DNA from: Prevotella sp.
GTDB taxonomy: Bacteria; Bacillota; Clostridia; Oscillospirales; Ruminococcaceae
Direction: 5' to 3'
NCBI GenBank assembly: GCA_023663025.1
Contig: JAMPIC010000009.1
Location: 10,475 to 74,474 of the forward strand
Length of the DNA: 64,000 nt
Made by a program: the position numbers and the translations under genes. Positions 16,393 to 24,211 of the stretch are shown here, in pieces. Every line of letters starts with the position of its first letter. The first letter of the stretch is position 1. Below the pieces are notes generated by a model, which saw only the letters and a program-made list of their open reading frames with translations, was not told where the DNA came from and searched no databases.

Positions 16393-17757
16393 TTAATCTT
16401 TAATTTTATCCCGCCTAACCGACAAAATAACTGCCGCAAAAACAAAGGACAGTATATCCGAAACAGGCTGAACGATGTACAGACCGAAGTCTCCGAACGC
16501 CGCTCCCAGCGCGAACAGCAGGGGTATGTAGAAAATTCCCTGCCTTGCCACCGATATAACCAGCGAGGTCATATATTTGCCGCAGTTCTGCATATACATA
16601 CTCGACACGGCGTAAAACGCAAGGAACGGGAAGGATACGCACTGATACCGCAAAATCGCCGCGCCTGTTTGTATAACCTCGCCGTCCTTTGACAAGATAC
16701 CCACAAGCGGCTCAGCGAATATGGCGAAAATTACCGCCGCAACGATCATAAGCCCTGTACCGATACCCACGGTGAGACGGAACGCTTTTTTTACGCGGTC
16801 GTATTTTTTCGCGCCGTAATTCATTGCGCAAATCGGCTGAAAGCCTTGCCCGAAACCAATCATTACCATATATCCCAAGGACGCAACCCTCGACGACACA
16901 GTAAACGCCGCGATAGCCGCTTCTCCGAAATCCGCAGCGGCAACGTTCAGCAGAACCGAGGCTATGCTGGTTATCCCCTGCCGCGAAAAATTCGGCGCAC
17001 CCCCCGCAAGTATATGGTAAAGCCGTCCGCCGCTGAAATCGCACCTGTTAAACCGCACGGGAATGTTGCCGTGCCTGTAGGAAAGAAATGTCAGCACAGC
17101 AGCCCCGATAACCTGTCCGATAAGGGTCGCAAGCCCCGCGCCCAGCATTTCCATACGGAAAACAATAATCAAAATCGGGTCGAGAATTATGTTGGCAAGT
17201 ATGCCCGCAAGCAGCCCAACCATACCGTCCTTGACGTTGCCGCAAAGCCGCAGCTGGTTGTACACCGTTGTTGCAAACAGCGAAAAGGGCACGGCTACAA
17301 GCATTACCCGAAGATATTGAACGGTGTACCTCATAAGGCTCTCGGAGGCGTTTCCGCCCAAAAGCGCGGCAAGGGGTTCGGCAAAGATAAGCGCGGGTAT
17401 CATCAGAATTATCCCCGTCGCCGCCGCCAGAACCACGCCGTTTGAGGACACGGTTTCCGCTTCTTTGTCATCGCCCGCGCCGAGCTTTCGGGACATAACG
17501 TTTCCGCTTCCGTAGCCGAACCAAAAGCCGATCGCCTGAATAAACGAAACGAACGCGAAAACAATTCCCACGGCGGCAGTCATGCTCCTGCTGTTCAGCT
17601 TGCCTATCCAAAAGGTGTCGGTGAGGTTGTATATCACCGTGACCAGCATTCCGATTATTGTGGGGATTGCCGTTTTTATCAGCAGCGGCAGAAGCGGCGC
17701 GGTAATTATCCGTTCCCGCCGCTGCTCCTTGGTTTCTTTGGAATTTTCCTTAGCCAA
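16393..17757 (-). CDS. MATE-family efflux transporter
   Basis: A 454-residue protein with about 12 membrane segments in two homologous halves, typical of Na+/H+-coupled multidrug exporters (PTIIGMLVTVIYNLTDTFWIG at the start of the first half). The start codon is TTG at 17757, inside the end of the upstream gene (8-bp overlap), so translation is probably coupled. It is the last gene of a four-gene minus-strand operon with a phosphotransferase-like enzyme and two hydrolases; export of a modified or toxic compound is a reasonable but unproven role. Confidence 0.92.
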   Translation of the reverse strand: MAKENSKETKEQRRERIITAPLLPLLIKTAIPTIIGMLVTVIYNLTDTFWIGKLNSRSMTAAVGIVFAFVSFIQAIGFWFGYGSGNVMSRKLGAGDDKEAETVSSNGVVLAAATGIILMIPALIFAEPLAALLGGNASESLMRYTVQYLRVMLVAVPFSLFATTVYNQLRLCGNVKDGMVGLLAGILANIILDPILIIVFRMEMLGAGLATLIGQVIGAAVLTFLSYRHGNIPVRFNRCDFSGGRLYHILAGGAPNFSRQGITSIASVLLNVAAADFGEAAIAAFTVSSRVASLGYMVMIGFGQGFQPICAMNYGAKKYDRVKKAFRLTVGIGTGLMIVAAVIFAIFAEPLVGILSKDGEVIQTGAAILRYQCVSFPFLAFYAVSSMYMQNCGKYMTSLVISVARQGIFYIPLLFALGAAFGDFGLYIVQPVSDILSFVFAAVILSVRRDKIKD

Positions 17758-20224
17758 CCTTTGACACCTCGCCCTTTGAGCCGTTGACCCGTATCATATC
17801 GCCGTCCTTGAAACGGGTTGTGGCAAGTCCCACGCCCAACACCGCAGGTATGCCGTACTCGCGGGCGACGATTGCCGCGTGGGACAAAGCCGCGCCCGTG
17901 TCCGCCACAACAGCGGAAGCCACCTTGAACAGCGGCGTCCACTCGGGGTCGGTGTAGGGGCAAACGAGAATGTCTCCCTTTTCAAGCTTGTAAAATTCCT
18001 CGGGACCGCAGACTATGCGCGCCTTTCCAACCGTCTCTCCGCTGCTTCCGCCGACGCCTGTCAGCACGTCTCCTGCGCCGTCAAATACGCAAAGCTTGCT
18101 CCGCTCCCAAACCTTTTCCGCAAGGGGGCGTTTTTCCTTTCGGCGGTCGATAATTTTTTGGTACTTTTCGGAAAATCCCTCTTTGCACATCGCCGTAAAT
18201 TCGTCAAGGAAAAGATAGGCAACGCTGTCAGCAAAATCGTTGTTTCCCGTACAGATAAAGGCGGCGCGCTCCAGAATTTTTTTCGAGTAGTGAAAAACCG
18301 TTTCCCACTGGTACTGGCTTTCCTCACGGGCGACGTGGAATGCGCGGATACAGTCGATTTTATTTTTAATTTCGGGGAATTTTTTCTCGCCGCAGACTTC
18401 CCGCACCTTTTTCATAAGCGGCGCAAATTTTTCCTCGTCCGGTTCAGCTGGAGAATTTATCAGCGGCTTGATTATGCTCACCAAACGGTCGGGGTCTTCG
18501 ATGAACGATTTGGCGAAAATGCAGTAGCAATTGTAGTCCGACTTCATTCCGTGCTTTGACATAAACGCGTCGAAATCCTCGGCGATTTGGGGAAAATCTC
18601 GGCATATTTTTTCGTACTTCTCCCCGTTCAGCACGGCGGCGGAAAGCTTCTCATTTTCCCTGATTTTGTCCGCAAGCGCGGCAATGTCGCGGGTCACAAC
18701 CACGGTTTTGTAGTCAAGGTTGCAGTAAAGGTCGTACGCCGTCAAGTCGGGAGAAATTTTTTTCAGTACCCTCTCAACGCCCCTGTTTGCCAAAAACCCG
18801 GGGAAAAGGGCGTACTTAAACCGTGCGTAGGCTATCTTCTGAATAAGCCTGTACGCTTGATTTATGTACTCGCCGCACTGCTCCAGCGAGAGCTTTTCAA
18901 AGGGCAGTTTCGCCATTTTGTCAACGCTCTCTTGATATTTTCCGAGGTAGTGTTCGCACTTTTTTCGGCACGAGGAAAGGTCTCTCAGTTCACTTATCAG
19001 ACCGAACACTTTGAAAATTTTTCCGTTGATTTTTTTGTCGTTTGGCGGCAAGACCATAATTCCGTCATCGTCGATCTGAGGCTCCATTGAAATTAAAATT
19101 CCCACCTCGGAAAAAATCTGCGCTTTCTGATTGTTTACCGAGCCGCAGAAGCTGTGGTCGAGGGGCAATTGCGCCACGGGCATTTTTTCCAAAAGGAACG
19201 CGAAATTCGCCTTAAGTGCGCCCGTGATTTTATTTTTGCTTATGTACTTTTCAATTTCGGCTTCGTCGATATTTTCCGTAAGCGTGGTAATCGCCCGCGC
19301 CTGCAAAATGTAGGCGTTTCCGCCCCGCACAGCCCACTCGATGTCCATGGGACAGCCGTAGTAATTTTCCACGTCCACAGCCGCCCTGCAAAGGGTTTTC
19401 ACTTCCTCGGCGGACAGGCACAAAACGTCGCTTTTTTCGGGGGAAACGGGGACTTCCTTTGTGCCGTTTTCGGCGTAAATTATTTGAATTTCCTTGCTGC
19501 CGACTGTACTCGATTTTACGGTACCGTCCTTGCCGCAGATAAACGTGTCCGCCGTGACCTTGCCCGAAACCACCGCCTCGCCCAAACCGTAGGAAGCGTT
19601 AAGCTGCATTTCGTCGCGGCTGTTGTTCACTGGATTTGCGGTGAAAAGCACGCCCGCTTTTTCACTTTCAACCATTTCCTGCACCACCACCGCAAGGGCG
19701 ACGTTTTGCTGATCGTACCCCTGTGTTTGACGGTAGCTCACCGCGCGGTTTCCCCAAAGCGAGGCGTAACAGCGGATTATATTTTCGCAAAGGTCGTCAA
19801 TTCCCATAACGTTCAAATAGGTTTCCTGCTGACCGGCAAAGCTGGCGTCGGGGAGATCCTCGGCAGTCGCGGAGGAACGCACCGCCACCCGCAGAGAATT
19901 GTTCCCCGAATTTTCGCAAAGGGAACTGTAACTTTGGCTGATTTTTTCGCGCAGGGAAACGGGCATTTTTCCAGACGTTATAAGTGCGCGTATCTTCTCC
20001 GCAGCCGCAAATAATTCCCGCTCGTCCGCGCCCGCGTTTTCGAGGAGCGCGGAAATTTCCCCGCCGATATTATTTTCCGCAAGAAAGCTTCGGTACGCCT
20101 CCGCCGTCACCACAAAGCCGGGAGGGACGTTCAGCCCCGCTCTTGTCATTTCGCCGAGGTTCGCGCCCTTTCCGCCCGCCGTCATAACGTCGTTTTTTCC
20201 TATTTCGTTAAATTTGCGTATCAT
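17750..20224 (-). CDS. PEP-synthase/rifampin-phosphotransferase-like enzyme
   Basis: An 824-residue protein. The N-terminal third is the PPDK/PEP-synthase ATP-grasp domain (TAGGKGANLGEM, RSSATAEDLPDASFAGQQ, then DIEWAVRGGNAYILQARAI near residue 310). The C-terminal ~80 residues are the swivelling phospho-histidine domain (ALSHAAIVAREYGIPAV with the catalytic His). The PEP/pyruvate TIM barrel is missing; a poorly conserved region of about 380 residues lies between. This order (ATP domain, substrate domain, His domain) is that of rifampin phosphotransferase (Rph) rather than PEP synthase. The substrate here is unknown. GGAGG precedes the ATG. It overlaps the MATE gene by 8 bp. Confidence 0.85.
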   Translation of the reverse strand: MIRKFNEIGKNDVMTAGGKGANLGEMTRAGLNVPPGFVVTAEAYRSFLAENNIGGEISALLENAGADERELFAAAEKIRALITSGKMPVSLREKISQSYSSLCENSGNNSLRVAVRSSATAEDLPDASFAGQQETYLNVMGIDDLCENIIRCYASLWGNRAVSYRQTQGYDQQNVALAVVVQEMVESEKAGVLFTANPVNNSRDEMQLNASYGLGEAVVSGKVTADTFICGKDGTVKSSTVGSKEIQIIYAENGTKEVPVSPEKSDVLCLSAEEVKTLCRAAVDVENYYGCPMDIEWAVRGGNAYILQARAITTLTENIDEAEIEKYISKNKITGALKANFAFLLEKMPVAQLPLDHSFCGSVNNQKAQIFSEVGILISMEPQIDDDGIMVLPPNDKKINGKIFKVFGLISELRDLSSCRKKCEHYLGKYQESVDKMAKLPFEKLSLEQCGEYINQAYRLIQKIAYARFKYALFPGFLANRGVERVLKKISPDLTAYDLYCNLDYKTVVVTRDIAALADKIRENEKLSAAVLNGEKYEKICRDFPQIAEDFDAFMSKHGMKSDYNCYCIFAKSFIEDPDRLVSIIKPLINSPAEPDEEKFAPLMKKVREVCGEKKFPEIKNKIDCIRAFHVAREESQYQWETVFHYSKKILERAAFICTGNNDFADSVAYLFLDEFTAMCKEGFSEKYQKIIDRRKEKRPLAEKVWERSKLCVFDGAGDVLTGVGGSSGETVGKARIVCGPEEFYKLEKGDILVCPYTDPEWTPLFKVASAVVADTGAALSHAAIVAREYGIPAVLGVGLATTRFKDGDMIRVNGSKGEVSKVG

Positions 20225-20272
20225 AATTTTTCCTCCGTTTTAATTAAGAAATAATTTTTTATTTTTGCAATT

Positions 20273-21064
20273 TTATTTTTGTAATTTATTCAACGAATTT
20301 TCATGCGCTGCGGTAACTTCCTCCAGGAATTTTTCGGGGTGCTCCGCCGCAAGCCCGCCGTGACCGAGATTTGTGAACACTTTGTATGTAAACGCGTAAC
20401 CTGCGTCCTGCCACTTTTTGATGTTGCCCGCAAGCTTTTTTTCAACGCCGCTGTTTATGCCGTGCCAGATGTACATATCGGTTCTTTTGAAATCGTCGAA
20501 ATTAAAATGCCTGCCGATACAGGAATAATCTTGATTTTTCCAGCTTTGATAGGTGGCGTCCTGATACAGTATCCTGTCGGTTTCCTCGAGGCTTCTGCCC
20601 ATTGATTTCGCAATTAATTTTTTGCGCATAGGTCCCGCTTTCCCGAAAAGCCAATACGCCAGACCCGACATAAAAAAGCAGCATAAATTTTTTCCCCACT
20701 CGCTTTTTATATCGGGGTAATCGTAAGTTTCCATACCGTCCGCAATAGTCGTTGTAATTGTAAGACGAGTATCGGCGAGAACCTCCCGAAGCACGCGGCA
20801 GCCGAAAGATACGCCGTATAAAATATCAATTTTTCCGCCGTAATTTTCTGTGACATAATCGCCCAAACGCCGCGCCTCGTCCGTAACGGATTTAAATTCC
20901 GTGTTCGGCTCGGAGGGGTTAAAACCGTCGTAGGCAACAAGAATAACGTGATATTTTTTTGACAGCACTTCCGCGGTGGGGATTGCCGCCCTGTAACAAA
21001 TTCCGCCGCCGTGAAACAGCACCATTATTTCGGGATTTTCTTTCCCGTATTCAAAATATTTCAT
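20273..21064 (-). CDS. Alpha/beta hydrolase
   Basis: A 263-residue alpha/beta-hydrolase-fold protein. It has an oxyanion-type FHGGG motif near residue 17, a nucleophile elbow GVSFG (about residue 104) and a late histidine in NLGHGGL. There is no signal peptide. It is a paralogue of the next gene upstream: both begin with the same pattern (MKYFEYGKEN versus MKFYEFGEKN) and share YDGF and the elbow position, which suggests tandem duplication. The substrate is unknown. AAGGGAAA precedes the start; only 1 bp separates it from the upstream gene. Confidence 0.82.
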   Translation of the reverse strand: MKYFEYGKENPEIMVLFHGGGICYRAAIPTAEVLSKKYHVILVAYDGFNPSEPNTEFKSVTDEARRLGDYVTENYGGKIDILYGVSFGCRVLREVLADTRLTITTTIADGMETYDYPDIKSEWGKNLCCFFMSGLAYWLFGKAGPMRKKLIAKSMGRSLEETDRILYQDATYQSWKNQDYSCIGRHFNFDDFKRTDMYIWHGINSGVEKKLAGNIKKWQDAGYAFTYKVFTNLGHGGLAAEHPEKFLEEVTAAHENSLNKLQK

Positions 21065-21065
21065 A

Positions 21066-21851
21066 TCAATTTCCCTTCATTTTGCAGCATTTTCTCACCT
21101 CGTCGAACCACTTCAAAGGATAGCAGATAAGCAGCTCCTCGTGCTGCAAATTATGGCGGCGAATGTCGGGGGATTTAAAATAATCCAAATAACGCTTCAA
21201 ATATTTTTCACCCATTTTTTCGGCGTAAAAGCAATGTATTTCCATACCCTGCGAAAAAATTTTTTTATTGAGCGGCGTCACCAGATCGGAATAAAACTGG
21301 TTTCTTATGCTTTCCCGTTTGACAAAGGACATTCCCGTACCGTTTATGCCGAACAGATCTATCATTTTTTCGTTGTACCGCCGTTCGTCTCCGGTGCTTG
21401 ATTCAAGCGCTTTTGCCATAAATTTCGGCAGCCTGCCCTTTTGGAACATTCCGTAAAATACCTTGCTTACGAGCCACGCCTGAAACCGCGCGGGAATTTC
21501 GCCGCTCTTGTCCATATCGGAACTGCCGATTATGCCGTGCTCCACGGTGATATTTCCGCGCTGAACAAGCAGAGCGACAAACGTGCCGCCCAGGGAACAG
21601 CCGTAAGCGCAGCGGACACGTCCGCCGAAATTATCTTTTATGTACTGCTCTATTTTTTCCGTTTCCGTAAGCATATCCGGAAAAATGCTGTCCTCCGTTT
21701 CGTCGAAGCCGTCGTAGGATACGCATACCACATGAAAATCACTTTCGAGCAGCGGTACGACTTCCCCGAAATTCGCTTTCCAATGGCAACAAGTCCCCGG
21801 CAGCAAAATTATAACAGGACTGTTTTTTTCGCCGAATTCATAAAATTTCAT
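21066..21851 (-). CDS. Alpha/beta hydrolase, paralogue
   Basis: A 261-residue hydrolase-fold protein, first gene of the operon. The elbow is YGCSLGG (about residue 103) and LLPGTCCHW is the oxyanion region; a late His lies in the HNLQHEELL segment, less clearly placed than in its paralogue. The start at 21851 is preferred over the in-frame ATG at 21860 because AAAAAGGAA directly touches the latter and because the paralogue begins identically. Transcription probably starts near 22020, giving a ~170-nt leader that contains an inverted repeat. Confidence 0.78.
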   Translation of the reverse strand: MKFYEFGEKNSPVIILLPGTCCHWKANFGEVVPLLESDFHVVCVSYDGFDETEDSIFPDMLTETEKIEQYIKDNFGGRVRCAYGCSLGGTFVALLVQRGNITVEHGIIGSSDMDKSGEIPARFQAWLVSKVFYGMFQKGRLPKFMAKALESSTGDERRYNEKMIDLFGINGTGMSFVKRESIRNQFYSDLVTPLNKKIFSQGMEIHCFYAEKMGEKYLKRYLDYFKSPDIRRHNLQHEELLICYPLKWFDEVRKCCKMKGN

Positions 21852-21954
21852 TTTAATCATTTCCTTTTTACTGATTTAAAAAAGCCGACGGTTACCGCGC
21901 CGATAAGCCCCAATTATGTGAAACCGTATCACAAAAAATCCCCGTACGTTCATA

Positions 21955-22055
21955 AACAAGTTATAGCAAGCTAACTTGTTGCCGGAATAAACGCTGCCGC
22001 CGTATTAGCAACAGCTAACTAATATCAGTATACAACTTATGCTTTTTTTTGTCAA
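21955..22055 (-). promoter_or_regulatory. Hydrolase-operon promoter with TetR-type operators
   Basis: On the minus strand TTGACA (22055-22050), 17 bp, TATACT (22032-22027). Immediately downstream is the palindrome TTAGC-AACA-GCTAA (22005-22018), placed to block initiation. A second perfect inverted repeat, AACAAGTTA (21955-21963) and TAACTTGTT (21972-21980), lies in the leader. The region 21852-22162 holds no gene. Confidence 0.75.
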
Positions 22056-22097
22056 TAGACGCAGAATTTTTTACACATTTTTAATATTTTAAAATAA

Positions 22098-22121
22098 ACG
22101 GCTGTACAAGCGTACAGCCGT
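22098..22121 (-). terminator. Terminator of the sigma-factor gene
   Basis: ACGGCTGTAC-aagc-GTACAGCCGT is a perfect 10-bp stem. On the minus strand it is followed by TTTATTTT. The same stem core recurs at 24185-24204 after the ABC gene. Confidence 0.8.
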
Positions 22122-22162
22122 CAGTTGGTATTTTGTAAAAGGCATCAATTTGCTGAAATTGC

Positions 22163-23794
22163 TTATTTAATCAAGTACAATCCCGCCGCCGAACGGCTGT
22201 AATCCTCGGGCAGGGCAAGGTATTTGTCCCAGCCGTGCCAGAAAAGTCCGCCCGTTATTTGGAAAAACATTCGCATATCCCAATGCAGGAAATTGCCCGT
22301 CAAATCCCTGCGTACATACGGCAAAAGCCGCTTCTCCACGCCCTCGCCGATAGTGTCGGCATACTCGCGGGCAAGCCCCCGTATCTCCGTACGGATTATC
22401 TCCCGAAGCTCCTCAAAAACCGCCCCAGGGAAAATCGGCAGTTGGGGGAAAAGCTTTTCCCCGTCCTTTTTCAGCAAACCGTTTTTCAGGAAGTCCGCCG
22501 CCTTTTCCTCCTCAAATTTCGTCAGCTTTTTGCTGGGATATTTTGCTAAATCGAACAGCAGGGAAATATTGTTGCCGTCCGCCCACCTGTCACGCCCCCG
22601 CCGCCAGCTGTCGGAATTATCGCTGTCGTTGGGGAACGGCTCGCATTCAAACATATTGACAAACGTCACCCTGCCGTAATCGGCGGTGCTGAAATTTTGG
22701 TGCAGGCACGACCTGTGTACCGCTTTAATCTGCCCGTAAACCGTGCCGTCAAAGTCCTCGTCGGGCAGGATATACTGAACCGTGAGCTGATATTCCCGTC
22801 CGTCGGGAGGATATTTCCCGCCGTATTTTTCAAGATGCCTTTCACGTCCCTCCTCGCCGAAAACGTCCTCCGCCGCAGCGTACAAAATCCACATCAAATA
22901 GGCGTACTCAAAATCATTTCCGTAAAATGACAGGGACGTTATTTTGTCCTTGACCGCAAGCAGCCTTTCGGTGATTTTTTCGGGAAAACCGCCGCCGTGA
23001 AAAGCCTTGTTTGCGTACAGCTCAGCCTCGGTATATTCCCGTTTCGGGAACACGCAGCAATTGGCAAGATACTTTCCTTTCGCGGGGCTTGTCAGCAGTT
23101 TTTCCTCCGTCATTTTTTCGAGAATATCCTCAAGATAAACGGGGGCTACCCCCATTTCGTCCGCAATGTCGTTTACGGACTTTTGCTCCGAGCGGCATAT
23201 AACAATTACCTGCGGTACGATTTTCGAACTTTGCATAAGACCCTCAGCCCGCATTGCCGAGCCGCCCCAGAACCAGTCCGCCTGCGCGGGAGCGTACGCC
23301 GATTTGCCGATAGTATTCATATTATCAAACCTTTCTTTCAGCTGTTTTCTCGCGTCGAAAAGCCTGCGCTTCACCGTGCCGAGTGGGATTTCCAGCTCCT
23401 CGGCAACGGACTGCACCGACTGCCCGCGGAGATAAAAGCGTATCATTATTTCGCGGTAAGACGAGGCGAGCCGCGAAAGCGCATAGTTCAGGGCGGAAAT
23501 ATCCTCCTCGGCGATAATTTTTTCCAAGGGCGGGGGGACGTCTGCGACAATGCCGCCCGCCGCTTCGATAGGCAGGTCGGGACTGCGCTTGTGCCTGATG
23601 TAGTCGGCATATTTGTTCCGCGCCATTCTCCAGTACCAAGAATAAAAGCCGGCAAATTCCCGCCCCAAGGAAATGGCGCGGACAGCCTCATACAGAATAT
23701 CCTGCGCCAAATCCTTAGCCGCCTCGCTGTCGGCGACACGTTTAACGCAGAAAAGATATGTGCTTTCGATAAGCTTGCCGTCGATGTACTTCAC
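22163..23794 (-). CDS. ECF sigma factor with long C-terminal extension
   Basis: A 543-residue protein. Residues 1-157 are an ECF-type sigma factor: region 2 contains LAQDILYEAVRAI and WRMARNKYADYIR, and region 4 contains YREIMIRFYL and VAEELEIPLGTVKRRLFDAR. ECF factors usually stop near here. This one continues for ~385 residues: a winged-helix-like segment (about 190-245, SVNDIADEMGVAPVYLEDIL) followed by an unrecognised 300-residue domain rich in aromatic residues. The extension could sense a signal in place of an anti-sigma factor; none is adjacent. No membrane segment is seen. It has its own terminator. Confidence 0.82.
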   Translation of the reverse strand: MKYIDGKLIESTYLFCVKRVADSEAAKDLAQDILYEAVRAISLGREFAGFYSWYWRMARNKYADYIRHKRSPDLPIEAAGGIVADVPPPLEKIIAEEDISALNYALSRLASSYREIMIRFYLRGQSVQSVAEELEIPLGTVKRRLFDARKQLKERFDNMNTIGKSAYAPAQADWFWGGSAMRAEGLMQSSKIVPQVIVICRSEQKSVNDIADEMGVAPVYLEDILEKMTEEKLLTSPAKGKYLANCCVFPKREYTEAELYANKAFHGGGFPEKITERLLAVKDKITSLSFYGNDFEYAYLMWILYAAAEDVFGEEGRERHLEKYGGKYPPDGREYQLTVQYILPDEDFDGTVYGQIKAVHRSCLHQNFSTADYGRVTFVNMFECEPFPNDSDNSDSWRRGRDRWADGNNISLLFDLAKYPSKKLTKFEEEKAADFLKNGLLKKDGEKLFPQLPIFPGAVFEELREIIRTEIRGLAREYADTIGEGVEKRLLPYVRRDLTGNFLHWDMRMFFQITGGLFWHGWDKYLALPEDYSRSAAGLYLIK

Positions 23795-23869
23795 ATTCTC
23801 ACCTCGTTTTTGTAAAACGTTTTACGCTTAATAAGTCGGAAAAATTTAAAAAAGGTTCGCGTTTTTAGG

Positions 23870-23957
23870 CAGGTAGCGGTACATTAGCATTGTTACCCAT
23901 GGGAAAAATTTACCCTTATCGACAAGTACGCCAATAAGGGTAAAGGCTCAGCCTTTT
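23870..23957 (+). other. Three-hairpin intergenic element, copy A
   Basis: Stems: GGTAGC (23872-23877) with GTTACC (23892-23897); ACCCTTAT (23912-23919) with ATAAGGGT (23934-23941); AAAGGCT (23942-23948) with AGCCTTT (23950-23956). A second copy at 52937-53021 keeps all three stems with wobble or compensatory changes. The rest of 23795-24211 holds only the hairpins at 24142-24204. Confidence 0.65.
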
Positions 23958-24141
23958 AAAACAGCGGCAAAGATTTCTCCTTGCCGTGTAAAAATTGGGT
24001 GCGCAACGTTTAAGTTCACTTCCTCAGCTGTCCTGTGCAGTGATGTTGACCCGTACAAATGCCGTATAATCGCTATTTTGAACAGCACGGCGGGTCTGTG
24101 CCCGGTCTGCCGCTGTCCTTGCGGCACATTACTGTGTTATA

Positions 24142-24204
24142 CGGAAAAAGTCCGGCTTTTTCGGGACTTTTTCCGCAAGCTGAAGGCTGTACAAGCGTAC
24201 AGCC
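24142..24204. terminator. Two hairpins after the ABC operon
   Basis: GGCTGTAC-aagc-GTACAGCC (24185-24204) lies directly past the ABC gene stop; CGGAAAAAGTCC (24142-24153) pairs with GGACTTTTTCCG (24164-24175). Neither has a strong U-run, so termination efficiency is uncertain. Confidence 0.5.
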
Positions 24205-24211
24205 GTAATTT

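Noticed and set aside
17750..20224. Annotation as true PEP synthase or pyruvate phosphate dikinase
   Set aside because: The C-terminal PEP/pyruvate-binding barrel is missing and the phospho-His domain is last, which does not fit either enzyme.
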